Below, piece after piece: positions 36,399-45,074 of a stretch of DNA of 64,000 nt. Made by a program: the position numbers and the translations under genes. Positions within the stretch are counted from its first letter, which is position 1, and every line of letters starts with the position of its first letter. Below the pieces are notes generated by a model. That model was not told the origin of the DNA, ran no database searches, and saw only the letters and a program-made list of their open reading frames with translations. Source of the DNA: Arsukibacterium sp. UBA5043 (lineage in GTDB: Bacteria; Pseudomonadota; Gammaproteobacteria; Enterobacterales; Alteromonadaceae); contig DIBV01000006.1 in NCBI GenBank assembly GCA_002415085.1, positions 310,001-374,000 on the forward strand. The letters run 5' to 3'.

Positions 36399-38030
36399 AT
36401 GAGTAGTAGCAAAAGTAAAGTTGATTTGTCATCCGCATTTTCCGCCTTGCGTCTGAGGTTCGAGCAAACATTACCGGAACGCGCCGCAAATTTGCAGGTT
36501 ATACTGGCCGCCGCCGACACTGAAGCTGCCGCTTTATTACCGTCAGTGATCAATGAAGCGCATAAACTGGCGGGAGCTTGTGGTACCTTTGGCTTTGCTA
36601 CTCTGGGTAGTCTTGCCCGCCAGATTGAACAGTTGGCGGTGGCGGTGCAGGGTAAAACATCCGCAGAGCAGCTGTATTCATTATCACAATTAAAGCACTT
36701 ATTGCTGGAATTTGATGTTGCCGTGAGTATGGCATTGCAGTCTGGTCAGCATGATACAGTTGCCAGCATCATGCCGCTGGCTGAAAATACCAGTGTATGG
36801 TTATTGCTTGATAACCAGCAGCTTATTGCTGAGCTTACCGGGCAGCTAGAGGCTTTTGGTCATAACGTGACCTTGTTTTCAGATTTTGACAGCTGTTTAA
36901 GACAGTTGCAGCAAACAGCACCCGCAGTGCTGTTCGCCGACACTGAACTGAAGCGGGGCGGCTCACTGTTTCAGCAAAAGCTATTGCTGGAGTCTCTGGT
37001 TAAAAGACACGCGCGATTGCTGGTATATTCAACCACCGATAGCTTTGAACTGAGAATTAAAGCAGCAGAATACAGGGCGGCTGCTTTTTTTATTTCGCCA
37101 TTGAATATTCCAGACATGGTTACATCCATTGGCGAAATGCTTGAAGAAAGCATTGGTAAAACCGGCAGAGTTTTTATTGTCGAAGATGATAAGTTGCTGG
37201 CAGAGCATTATGCACTGGTGTTGAGTAGTATGGGAATCGAAACCCAGGTAGTGGGTCGGATCCGTAATATTATCGATGAGTTAACCCGGTTTCAGCCTGA
37301 TTTGATCTTGATGGATATGTATATGCCGGAATTCTCCGGTGCCGAGGTGGCAGGGTTAATCCGCCAATATAAATCGTTAAAAAGACTGCCGATCGTTTAT
37401 CTTTCTTCTGAAACCAACAAAACATTGCAAATAAAAGCCATGGCTCATGGCGCTGATGATTTTATTACCAAACCTATAGATGACCTGCAACTAGCTCAGG
37501 CAATAAAAGTGCGGCTGGCACGTAGTTTACAAATTAAAAACCTGATTGAAAAAGACAGTTTAACGGCACTGATTAAGCACAGCGCTATCAAAGAGGCTGC
37601 TGAACTGGAATACGAACGCAGTGAACGGAGCAAAAAACCAATGAGTGTGGTGATGCTGGATATCGACCATTTTAAAAAGGTCAATGACAGCTATGGCCAC
37701 GCGGTGGGTGATTTAGTTATTACATCATTGGCGACACTGCTGCGCAAAAGGATCCGTAAAACCGACCGGGCTGGTCGCTACGGGGGGGAGGAGTTTATGC
37801 TGGTATTGCCAGAGTGTCCTGCAGAGCAAGCCAGAATGCTGGCCAATCAGTTATTGACGGCTTTTGCCACCTTGCAGTTCAACATTAATGATCGGCCATT
37901 TTCCTGTACCTTTTCGGCTGGAGTTGCGTCGGCACCAGCCAATAATATTGCAAGCGCAGCAGAATTAATTAACGCTGCCGATGAGGCCTTATACCGGGCA
38001 AAACGTGCCGGACGCAATCAGGTATGTTAG
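36399..38030 (+). CDS. Hpt-REC-REC-GGDEF diguanylate cyclase
   Basis: 543 residues. Residues about 10-115 form an Hpt-like domain with HKLAGACGTFGF, putative phospho-acceptor His55. A divergent receiver-like region (about 130-250; acceptor position in FADTEL) and a canonical receiver (about 255-370; Asp306 in LMDMYMPE) follow, then GGDEF (about 380-543) with GGEEF at 462-466 and an intact RKTD inhibitory site. So it should be an active, feedback-inhibited cyclase. Combination with Hpt is uncommon; here it supplies the Hpt that the upstream hybrid kinases lack. The gene is the last of the signalling cluster. Confidence 0.9.
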   Translation: MSSSKSKVDLSSAFSALRLRFEQTLPERAANLQVILAAADTEAAALLPSVINEAHKLAGACGTFGFATLGSLARQIEQLAVAVQGKTSAEQLYSLSQLKHLLLEFDVAVSMALQSGQHDTVASIMPLAENTSVWLLLDNQQLIAELTGQLEAFGHNVTLFSDFDSCLRQLQQTAPAVLFADTELKRGGSLFQQKLLLESLVKRHARLLVYSTTDSFELRIKAAEYRAAAFFISPLNIPDMVTSIGEMLEESIGKTGRVFIVEDDKLLAEHYALVLSSMGIETQVVGRIRNIIDELTRFQPDLILMDMYMPEFSGAEVAGLIRQYKSLKRLPIVYLSSETNKTLQIKAMAHGADDFITKPIDDLQLAQAIKVRLARSLQIKNLIEKDSLTALIKHSAIKEAAELEYERSERSKKPMSVVMLDIDHFKKVNDSYGHAVGDLVITSLATLLRKRIRKTDRAGRYGGEEFMLVLPECPAEQARMLANQLLTAFATLQFNINDRPFSCTFSAGVASAPANNIASAAELINAADEALYRAKRAGRNQVC

Positions 38031-38087
38031 TTATTTTGCCGGTTTGCACATAACAGCCACTCTTTCTAAATTTTTTTAACTAATAAC

Positions 38088-38118
38088 CTTGAATCGATCA
38101 GGGCTAATCCCCACTAAT
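38088..38118 (+). promoter_or_regulatory. Candidate sigma-32 promoter of dnaK
   Basis: CTTGAA (38088-38093), 15 bases, then CCCCACTAAT (38109-38118). Near the heat-shock sigma consensus. Transcription would start about 40 bases before dnaK. The region contains no CIRCE inverted repeat. Confidence 0.6.
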
Positions 38119-38165
38119 CAGTCAACGCAATTTTTAATTGTTCAGAATATAAGTGGAGAGCAGTT

Positions 38166-40079
38166 ATGGGTAGAATAATCGGTATTGACTTGGGTACAAC
38201 CAATTCATGTGTTGCTGTGTTAGATGGCGACAAACCTCGGGTTTTAGAGAACGCAGAAGGCACACGTACTACGCCTTCAATTATTGCTTATGCTGAAGAT
38301 GGTGAAGTATTAGTAGGTCAGCCAGCAAAACGTCAGGCTGTTACTAATCCTAAAAATACCCTGTATGCGATAAAGCGTTTAATTGGTCGTCGCTTTGAAG
38401 ACGAAGAAGTGCAACGCGACATTAAAATTATGCCGTTTAAAATTATTAAAGCGGATAACGGCGATGCCTGGGTTGAAGTTAAAGACAAAAAACTGGCCGC
38501 GCCGCAAATTTCAGCTGAAGTGCTGAAAAAAATGAAGAAAACGGCTGAAGATTTCTTAGGCGAACCGGTTACCGCCGCCGTTATTACGGTGCCGGCCTAT
38601 TTTAATGATGCACAGCGCCAGGCAACCAAAGATGCTGGCCGCATTGCTGGTTTAGACGTAAAACGGATTATCAACGAGCCAACTGCTGCGGCGCTGGCTT
38701 ATGGTATGGATAAGAAGAAAGGCGACACCAAGATTGCAGTGTATGACTTAGGTGGCGGTACCTTCGATATTTCTATCATTGAAATTGACGATGTAGACGG
38801 CGAGCAAACCTTTGAAGTGTTGTCCACCAATGGTGATACCCACTTAGGTGGAGAAGACTTCGATAACCGGGTAATTAACTATCTGGTTGATGAATTCAAA
38901 AAAGAGCAGGGCATGGACCTGCGTAACGATTCGTTAGCGATGCAGCGGGTAAAAGAAGCTGCTGAAAAAGCTAAGATTGAGTTGTCATCCGCCTCGCAAA
39001 CTGAAGTTAATTTGCCTTACATCACTGCGGATGCGTCAGGCCCGAAACATTTAAATATTAAAGTGACCCGCGCCAAGCTGGAATCTTTAGTAGAAGATTT
39101 GGTGCAGCGTACTTTAGAGCCGCTGAAAAAAGCCTTAGCTGATGCCGATTTAAGCGTAAGCGAAATTAATGAAATTATCCTGGTTGGTGGCCAGACCCGG
39201 ATGCCTAAAGTGCAGGAAGCGGTAACGGCTTTCTTCGGTAAAGAGCCACGTAAAGATGTCAACCCGGATGAGGCGGTAGCGGTAGGTGCAGCCATCCAGG
39301 GTGCGGTACTCTCTGGTGACGTTAAAGACGTATTGCTGCTGGATGTTACTCCGCTGTCGCTGGGTATTGAAACGATGGGTAGCGTGATGACCGCGCTGAT
39401 TGAGAAAAACACCACTATCCCGACTAAAAAGTCGCAAGTGTTCTCAACCGCCGATGATAATCAGGCGGCAGTTACCATTCATGTGTTGCAGGGCGAGCGT
39501 AAGCGCGCCACAGACAATAAATCACTAGGCCAGTTCAACCTGGAAGGTATTCGTCCGGGGCGTCGTGGTGAGCCACAAATTGAAGTGACCTTCGATTTGG
39601 ATGCTGATGGTATTTTACATGTGTCGGCGAAAGATAAAGACACCGGTAAAGAGCAGAAGATTACCATCAAGTCGTCTTCAGGTTTATCAGAAGATGAAAT
39701 TGCTGCCATGGTACGTGATGCAGAAGCACACGCTGAGGAAGACAAAAAGTTTGAAGAACTGGTGCAAACCCGTAATCAGGCTGATGCGATGGTACATGCT
39801 ACCCGTAAGCAACTGGAAGAAGCAGGTGATAGTTTAGCCAGTGAAGACAAAGCCGCTATTGAAACGGCAATCAACGAGCTGGAAACTGCACTGAAAGGCA
39901 GCGATAAGGCAGAAATTGATGCTAAATCGCAGGCGCTGATTCAGGCTTCACAGAAGTTGATGGAAGCGGCTCAGGCGAAAGCCCAACAGGGCGGTGCCGA
40001 TGCCGGCCAGCAACAATCTGCTGGTGCTGACGATGTTGTTGACGCTGAGTTTGAAGAAGTAAAAGACGACAACAAATAA
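38166..40079 (+). CDS. dnaK: Molecular chaperone DnaK (Hsp70)
   Basis: 637 residues (E. coli 638). ATPase domain with [14 protein letters not shown] at the start, [12 protein letters not shown] phosphate loop and [11 protein letters not shown]; interdomain linker [14 protein letters not shown]; substrate-binding domain and helical lid; acidic C-terminus ending EEVKDDNK. Cytoplasmic chaperone working with DnaJ and GrpE and feeding back on sigma-32. It begins a dnaK-dnaJ pair with a sigma-32-like promoter; an intercistronic hairpin follows. Confidence 0.98.
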   Translation: MGRIIGIDLGTTNSCVAVLDGDKPRVLENAEGTRTTPSIIAYAEDGEVLVGQPAKRQAVTNPKNTLYAIKRLIGRRFEDEEVQRDIKIMPFKIIKADNGDAWVEVKDKKLAAPQISAEVLKKMKKTAEDFLGEPVTAAVITVPAYFNDAQRQATKDAGRIAGLDVKRIINEPTAAALAYGMDKKKGDTKIAVYDLGGGTFDISIIEIDDVDGEQTFEVLSTNGDTHLGGEDFDNRVINYLVDEFKKEQGMDLRNDSLAMQRVKEAAEKAKIELSSASQTEVNLPYITADASGPKHLNIKVTRAKLESLVEDLVQRTLEPLKKALADADLSVSEINEIILVGGQTRMPKVQEAVTAFFGKEPRKDVNPDEAVAVGAAIQGAVLSGDVKDVLLLDVTPLSLGIETMGSVMTALIEKNTTIPTKKSQVFSTADDNQAAVTIHVLQGERKRATDNKSLGQFNLEGIRPGRRGEPQIEVTFDLDADGILHVSAKDKDTGKEQKITIKSSSGLSEDEIAAMVRDAEAHAEEDKKFEELVQTRNQADAMVHATRKQLEEAGDSLASEDKAAIETAINELETALKGSDKAEIDAKSQALIQASQKLMEAAQAKAQQGGADAGQQQSAGADDVVDAEFEEVKDDNK

Positions 40080-40088
40080 TACGGGCCC

Positions 40089-40109
40089 GGGCTGCATCTA
40101 ATGCAGCCC
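40089..40109 (+). other. Intercistronic hairpin between dnaK and dnaJ
   Basis: A nine-base perfect stem GGGCTGCAT/ATGCAGCCC with a CTA loop, ten bases after the dnaK stop and not followed by a T-run. It may protect dnaK mRNA and lower dnaJ expression rather than terminate transcription. Confidence 0.6.
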
Positions 40110-40136
40110 TATGACTAAGAAGTAAGTACTGAATTT

Positions 40137-41282
40137 ATGTCAAAGCGTGACTACTATGAAGTATTGGGTGTCGCTAAAGGCGCCGATGATAAAGACATCA
40201 AAAAGGCTTATAAACGCCTCGCTATGAAATTTCACCCTGACCGTACTCAGGGTGATAAAGGCATGGAGGAGAAGTTTAAAGAAGTTCAGGAAGCCTATGA
40301 GGTTTTATCAGACGAGCAAAAACGCGCTGCCTATGATCGTTTTGGCCATGCCGGGGTAGATCCTAACCGCGGCGGCGGTGGTTTTGGTGGCGGCGCGGGC
40401 GCTGGCGACTTTGGTGATATTTTTGGCGATGTGTTCGGCGATATTTTTGGTGGCGGCGGTGCTCGTCGCGGCCAGTCGCGGGCGCAGCGTGGTTCAGATC
40501 TGCGTTACAATCTGGAACTCAATCTGGAAGAAGCGGTTAAAGGTAAGTCGGTTGATATTAAAGTACCAACTTACGTTAACTGTGACAGCTGTGATGGTTC
40601 AGGTGCAAAAAAAGGTACGTCTGCCAAAAGTTGTCCAACCTGCCATGGCGCGGGTCAGGTAACCATGCGTCAGGGCTTTTTTGCAGTACAGCAAACATGT
40701 CCTACCTGTAATGGTCGCGGTAAAATTATTCCGGAGCCTTGTAGCAAATGTCATGGCGAAGGCCGGGTTGAGAAAACCAAAACGCTATCGGTTAAAATTC
40801 CGGCAGGTGTTGATACCGGCGATCGTATTCGTCTAACCGGCGAAGGCGAAGCAGGCATGCATGGTGCGCCAGCAGGCGATTTGTATGTGCAGGTTAATGT
40901 TAAAGCGCACCCTATTTTTCAACGCGATGGTAATAACTTGTACTGTGATGTACCACTGAGCTTTGCTACTGCAGCCCTTGGTGGTGAAATTGCGGTGCCT
41001 ACGCTGGATGGACGGATCAAGCTGAAAATACCAGCGGAAACCCAGACCGACAAAATGTTCCGCTTGCGGGGCAAAGGTGTGCAATCGGTCCGCGGTGGCG
41101 GGGTGGGCGATTTGGTTTGCAAAGTGGTGATTGAAACGCCAGTTAACCTGAGCGACAAGCAGAAAGAGTTGTTGCGACAGCTTGAAGACACCATGGGCGG
41201 TGAAGGTGAAGCAAAACATCGGCCTAAATCAAAGGGTTTTTTTGATGGTGTAAAAAAATTCTTCGATGATTTAACTGGTTAA
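40137..41282 (+). CDS. dnaJ: Chaperone DnaJ (Hsp40)
   Basis: 381 residues. J domain (about 1-70, HPD motif in KFHPDRT), Gly/Phe-rich linker (about 75-115), four CxxCxGxG-type zinc repeats ([32 protein letters not shown]), then the C-terminal client domains. Stimulates DnaK ATPase and delivers clients. Co-transcribed with dnaK (57-base gap with a hairpin). A TTCG-looped terminator follows 10 bases after the stop, closing the operon. Confidence 0.97.
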   Translation: MSKRDYYEVLGVAKGADDKDIKKAYKRLAMKFHPDRTQGDKGMEEKFKEVQEAYEVLSDEQKRAAYDRFGHAGVDPNRGGGGFGGGAGAGDFGDIFGDVFGDIFGGGGARRGQSRAQRGSDLRYNLELNLEEAVKGKSVDIKVPTYVNCDSCDGSGAKKGTSAKSCPTCHGAGQVTMRQGFFAVQQTCPTCNGRGKIIPEPCSKCHGEGRVEKTKTLSVKIPAGVDTGDRIRLTGEGEAGMHGAPAGDLYVQVNVKAHPIFQRDGNNLYCDVPLSFATAALGGEIAVPTLDGRIKLKIPAETQTDKMFRLRGKGVQSVRGGGVGDLVCKVVIETPVNLSDKQKELLRQLEDTMGGEGEAKHRPKSKGFFDGVKKFFDDLTG

Positions 41283-41290
41283 ATAAACAT

Positions 41291-41318
41291 AAAACCACCT
41301 TCGGGTGGTTTTTTTTTC
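41291..41318 (+). terminator. Terminator of dnaK-dnaJ
   Basis: A stem AAAACCACC/GGTGGTTTT with a TTCG tetraloop and a long T-run; a textbook intrinsic terminator. Confidence 0.95.
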
Positions 41319-41381
41319 AACTGCCGATACAATTAACAACATGGGTACATTCGGTGGCCCTGCCTTAATAAGGATTTTGAT

Positions 41382-42182
41382 ATGTTGAAGAAGTTTTCAC
41401 TGGCTGCAGTAGCTGCTATGGTTGTTATGTCATGCGCACAATCACCAACGGGGCGTAATCAGATTATGCTGTTTGATAGCAAACAGTTGAGTACGATGGG
41501 TGAGCAAACTTTTGAAACAATGAAGGCTGAAACACCGATCAGTAAAGACGTCAGAACCAATGATTATGTGCAGTGCATCGCCAGTGCTTTATTGCGGGTA
41601 ACGCCGGAAGAATATTTGATTAACCCATGGGAAGTTGTGGTATTTGACAGTGAACAAGTAAATGCCTTTGCTTTGCCTGGCGGTAAAATAGGGGTGTATA
41701 CCGGTCTGTTAAACGTAGCCGAGAATCAAGAGCAACTGGCTGCCGTTATTGGTCATGAAATAGCCCACGTTATTGCCAGTCACAGTAATGAGCGCTTATC
41801 CACCAACCAGTTTTTACAGTCCGCGTTAGCGCTGGGCGATGCAGGCACCAAGGCTTATGGTGTGCAGTATCAACAGGAAATTATGGCTGCTCTTGGTTTG
41901 GGCGCACAATTAGGGGTAACTCTGCCATTTAGCCGAACGCATGAAACTGAAGCAGATGTAATCGGACTGGATTTAATGGCTAAAGCTGGCTTTGAACCAC
42001 GCCAGGCGGTAAATTTGTGGCAGAATATGGCAGCAGCCAGCAGCAATAACACCCCGCAGTTTCTATCCAGCCATCCGATACCGGAAAACAGGATAGCGGA
42101 ATTGCGCACAAGAATGCCGGCTGCGATGGCTACTTTTACGGAACGGAAACAGGCGGGGCGTTTACCAGCTTGCCGTAAATAA
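41382..42182 (+). CDS. M48-family metalloprotease lipoprotein (LoiP/YggG-like)
   Basis: 266 residues. A lipobox-like MSCAQ at Cys18 suggests lipidation. The catalytic zinc site is HEIAH (His125, Glu126, His129), with the third ligand in the downstream EADVIGLDLMAKAG helix. Similar enzymes (E. coli LoiP, BepA-like family) are periplasmic proteases of envelope quality control, often linked with heat or osmotic stress. It follows the dnaK-dnaJ terminator, on its own promoter, so its location next to the chaperones may be incidental. The end QAGRLPACRK is short; no TPR domain is fused. Confidence 0.88.
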   Translation: MLKKFSLAAVAAMVVMSCAQSPTGRNQIMLFDSKQLSTMGEQTFETMKAETPISKDVRTNDYVQCIASALLRVTPEEYLINPWEVVVFDSEQVNAFALPGGKIGVYTGLLNVAENQEQLAAVIGHEIAHVIASHSNERLSTNQFLQSALALGDAGTKAYGVQYQQEIMAALGLGAQLGVTLPFSRTHETEADVIGLDLMAKAGFEPRQAVNLWQNMAAASSNNTPQFLSSHPIPENRIAELRTRMPAAMATFTERKQAGRLPACRK

Positions 42183-42357
42183 TGGAGGCGGCAGCGGGCT
42201 GTAGCCGTCAGATAAATTTACAATATAACTGTTTTCTGAAGCACGATTTTTGATAAATCTGCTATTTTCAACGAATTACAGTGTTGGATTGGAATTTGCA
42301 TGATGCAGGCAATAGTTCAATTTGCACTGCACTATCAGGACAAGGGTGACAGAGTCT

Positions 42358-42945
42358 ATGGATAATAAGGATATTAAAACAACGAACAGCCGCCGTAAAT
42401 TTATAGTGCGGGCAGGTATGGGTTCGTTGCCAGTGCTAATGGCCCTGAAAAGCAAGGGTGCCTGGGGTTACACTACCCAGAATTGTAATTTAAGTGCGTC
42501 GATGTCGCAAATGCAGTCGACACAGGCGGATCAGTTTGAATCCTGTGTAGGGGGATTTAAATCTCACGGTTCAGGAAAGCAGTATTTTAAAACCAATTCT
42601 GGCAATGAACAATTTGGTTATTTTTTATCAACACACAGTAACTACCATTCAAAGGGCGCTGAAACTTTTAATTTTGGATCCGTGAGCATTAATGAGAATA
42701 CCACTTTTAGTGATATTTTTGGTGGCGGCGATACGACTAAACTTAAAATGGCCTTACAAGGTGGTGGTCCATCACTACGAAGAAACATCACTAGCCTTTT
42801 CCTTCACTCTATGTTTTACAGACACCAGGAAATGTTTCCTGATCCGGAAGTCGTTGTTAGTTCATATAATAATGCTATTCTTTATGGCAGAACTAAAGAA
42901 CTGGAAGAAATTTTAGTGCTCTATATAGATGGAGTACCTGATTAG
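42358..42945 (+). CDS. Unrecognised exported protein with twin-arginine-like leader (first gene of HprK-like cluster)
   Basis: 195 residues from ATG 42358 (an upstream TTG frame is less likely). The leader SRRKFIVRAGMGSLPVLMAL has a double-Arg motif (about 14-17) and a hydrophobic core, similar to a Tat signal but without a perfect consensus. The body begins with cysteines (QNCNLS, ESCVGG) and ends without a membrane anchor. Residues about 120-160 (TTFSDIFGGGD, KLKMALQGGG, LRRNITSLFLHSMF) resemble, from memory, a motif of PEP-CTERM-type surface proteins (tFxdvFG...LLxAL...GGG...R...aaLLNA). The function is unknown; as the exported first gene it could be the product handled by the cluster. Confidence 0.55.
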   Translation: MDNKDIKTTNSRRKFIVRAGMGSLPVLMALKSKGAWGYTTQNCNLSASMSQMQSTQADQFESCVGGFKSHGSGKQYFKTNSGNEQFGYFLSTHSNYHSKGAETFNFGSVSINENTTFSDIFGGGDTTKLKMALQGGGPSLRRNITSLFLHSMFYRHQEMFPDPEVVVSSYNNAILYGRTKELEEILVLYIDGVPD

Positions 42946-42947
42946 CA

Positions 42948-43142
42948 ATGAGCAATGACGGCTCACCTTTAACGTCATTGAGTAGCTATGCTGTCTGGCT
43001 AAATCAAGCCAGGCAGATATTAACGGAACAGCAGCATCTGGTCAGCGTTAGTTTTTCTGCAGATAATACTGCTGTCAGTTTTGACAATATCAGTTATGCT
43101 ACTGCCAAAGTGATATCGGAACAGTCTGCTGTGCAGGAGTGA
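42948..43142 (+). CDS. Small protein of unknown function (64 residues)
   Basis: The ATG lies two bases after the preceding stop, and the TGA stop overlaps the next gene's GTG. So it is tightly coupled on both sides and probably real. Acidic, no signal peptide, no cysteine, no membrane segment. In HprK-related kinase A loci elsewhere a PqqD-like peptide chaperone of about 80-90 residues often occupies this slot; I do not see convincing PqqD similarity here, so it may be a diverged version or an unrelated protein. Function not assigned. Confidence 0.5.
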   Translation: MSNDGSPLTSLSSYAVWLNQARQILTEQQHLVSVSFSADNTAVSFDNISYATAKVISEQSAVQE

Positions 43143-44005
43143 GCTTGCCGTTTTTTTCACTACATACCCCGCCGTTCACCGTTCGTATCGAAACTGACAG
43201 CCCGACGTTATTTAACGATTTATTAAGGCTTTATCCAGCTGATGTGTTGCGTTCTGCGCCTCTTGCTGAGCATATCTATGACTTTCAAATCGATTATAAA
43301 AAACATTTCAGCGGCAAAAGCCGGCCTTATCATTTTCGAGCTGGCAGTGATCATTTCCGGATGGCCGATGCCAATCAGCTGATTCCTACCTTTGAGTGGG
43401 GGCTGAACTGGTGTGTCTCTGCTTATCAGCAGCAATATCTGGCCATTCATGCTGCAGTATTGGAAAAAAATGGCAATGCGTTAATTATGCCGGCGCCGCC
43501 AGGTAGTGGTAAAAGTACCTTATGTGCGCTGCTGATGCTAAAGGGCTGGCGCTTATTATCGGACGAAATGTGCCTGATTGACCCAACTAACGGCCAGTTG
43601 CAACCTTACGTGCGTCCGGTAAGTTTAAAAAATGCTTCAATTGACGTTGTTCAGCAGCATCAAGCCGGGGTGGAAGTATTCCATCGTACTCCAGATACTG
43701 AAAAAGGCACTGTCGCCTATTTACGACCCACTGATTTCAGCTGGCAGCAACTGGACACCCAGGCAAAGCCAGCCTGGATCCTATTTCCCGCCTATCAGGC
43801 TGACGCAACAGAGCCGGTTGCGCTGTTTACTATGCCCAAAGCCGATACCCTGCTTTATCTGGCGCAAAACAGCTTTAATTACGCCGTTTTTGCGGCTGAA
43901 GGTTTTAATTTATTAAGTCAGCTGGTAGAAAACACCGAGAGCTTCCGGCTGGAGTACCATGATACCAGGCAAATGCTGGAATTACTGGAGCAGGTGCTAT
44001 GTTAG
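43139..44005 (+). CDS. HprK-related kinase A-like protein
   Basis: 288 residues. Similar to the HprK-related kinase A family: Walker A APPGSGKST (about 119-127), preceded by a LAIHAAVLEKNG strand and followed by WRLLSDEMCLID, the HPr-kinase-like acidic pair. True HPr kinase/phosphorylase acts on HPr Ser46, but this group lacks the standard N-domain and is of unknown target. GTG 43139 overlaps the previous stop; TTG 43145 has a better placed AGGAG and could be the real start. The last 7 bases overlap the nucleotidyltransferase-fold gene. The kinase probably phosphorylates a partner from the same locus. Confidence 0.72.
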   Translation: MSLPFFSLHTPPFTVRIETDSPTLFNDLLRLYPADVLRSAPLAEHIYDFQIDYKKHFSGKSRPYHFRAGSDHFRMADANQLIPTFEWGLNWCVSAYQQQYLAIHAAVLEKNGNALIMPAPPGSGKSTLCALLMLKGWRLLSDEMCLIDPTNGQLQPYVRPVSLKNASIDVVQQHQAGVEVFHRTPDTEKGTVAYLRPTDFSWQQLDTQAKPAWILFPAYQADATEPVALFTMPKADTLLYLAQNSFNYAVFAAEGFNLLSQLVENTESFRLEYHDTRQMLELLEQVLC

Positions 44006-45057
44006 TGCCATTGTTGATTCAGTGCTTTCGAAACCCGAAGCAATTTCTGGCCACAGCCAATGCTGCCTGTTGGAGTGACTTGTTGCAACAGGCACGGAGT
44101 CTGGGGTTGACGGCACAGCTGAAAGCGCTGTTTGAACGTCATAATATGCTGAACGAGTTACCGGAGACAGTACAAAAGCACTGTGCCTGGGGTTGGCGTT
44201 ATTATCAGAAACAGCGAGCCAGTTTATTTTACGAATTAATGCAGCTTGAGCCCGCACTGGCGCAGACTAATTATCCTTGCGTGTTGCTTAAAGGCGCAGC
44301 CTATCAGGCGCTGGGCCTGGCAGTAAGTGAAGGACGACTCTATTCTGATATTGATTTGCTGGTAAACCGGTCGCAGCTATCGGATTGCAAAGCTAAGTTA
44401 TTTTTTGCCGGTTTTTTCGAACCGGCCATGTCAGCATACGACAAACATTTTTACCTGGAGCTGTCGCATGAAAACCCGCCGCTTTACCATGTAAAACGTG
44501 GTACGACGCTGGATTTACATTTTGCCTTGTTTCCATTGGCAGGCCACAAAAATCTCGTCACTGAGCAGGTTTTTGCCAGTGCCAGCCTACTCGAGGGTTC
44601 CTGTTTTCAGGTGCCCAGCCTGAGTTATTTATATATTCATGCTGCTATCCACTTCTTCTGGCAAGAAGAACGGCATAAGTTAATTAAAGATTTAATTGAT
44701 TTGGATCTGCTGTACAACCAGCTAGCTGAAAGACAGCTGTTGCAGCAGCTATTGAACGACAGCAAGCAGTTTGGTGCGCTGGAACCTGTTGTGAATACGC
44801 TGCTGCTGGTTGAAAAACTGTTCAACCGCCAGTTGCCAGCAGAGATTGCCAGCCAACTGGCTAATAGCCCTGAGCGCCGGAATTTTGCCCGGGCTTTACT
44901 GCTCAGGCAACTGCAAGCAGGGACAATAGCAACATTAGCCGGTGCAATTTGGTACCTGCGGGGCTACCGGCACAAAATGCACTGGCGGGTATTACTACGC
45001 CATATCTGGGTTAAAAGCAGCCTGATGCTCCGACAGTACCGGCAGCGAACCAGTTGA
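43999..45057 (+). CDS. Nucleotidyltransferase-fold protein (NTP_transf_5 type)
   Basis: 352 residues. The core CVLLKGAAYQALGL, GRLYSDIDLLV and TLDLHF pattern (about 90-185) matches the putative nucleotidyltransferase family NTP_transf_5 (PF14907), with the DxD metal pair in SDIDLLV; the C-terminal part is helical (about 215-350). Members often accompany HprK-related kinase A and PqqD-like proteins. It could transfer a nucleotide to a sugar or protein; the substrate is unknown. It overlaps the kinase gene by 7 bases and ends this cluster, 17 bases from the converging nhaC. Confidence 0.72.
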   Translation: MLVPLLIQCFRNPKQFLATANAACWSDLLQQARSLGLTAQLKALFERHNMLNELPETVQKHCAWGWRYYQKQRASLFYELMQLEPALAQTNYPCVLLKGAAYQALGLAVSEGRLYSDIDLLVNRSQLSDCKAKLFFAGFFEPAMSAYDKHFYLELSHENPPLYHVKRGTTLDLHFALFPLAGHKNLVTEQVFASASLLEGSCFQVPSLSYLYIHAAIHFFWQEERHKLIKDLIDLDLLYNQLAERQLLQQLLNDSKQFGALEPVVNTLLLVEKLFNRQLPAEIASQLANSPERRNFARALLLRQLQAGTIATLAGAIWYLRGYRHKMHWRVLLRHIWVKSSLMLRQYRQRTS

Positions 45058-45074
45058 TCGCATCTGCGCTCGGC

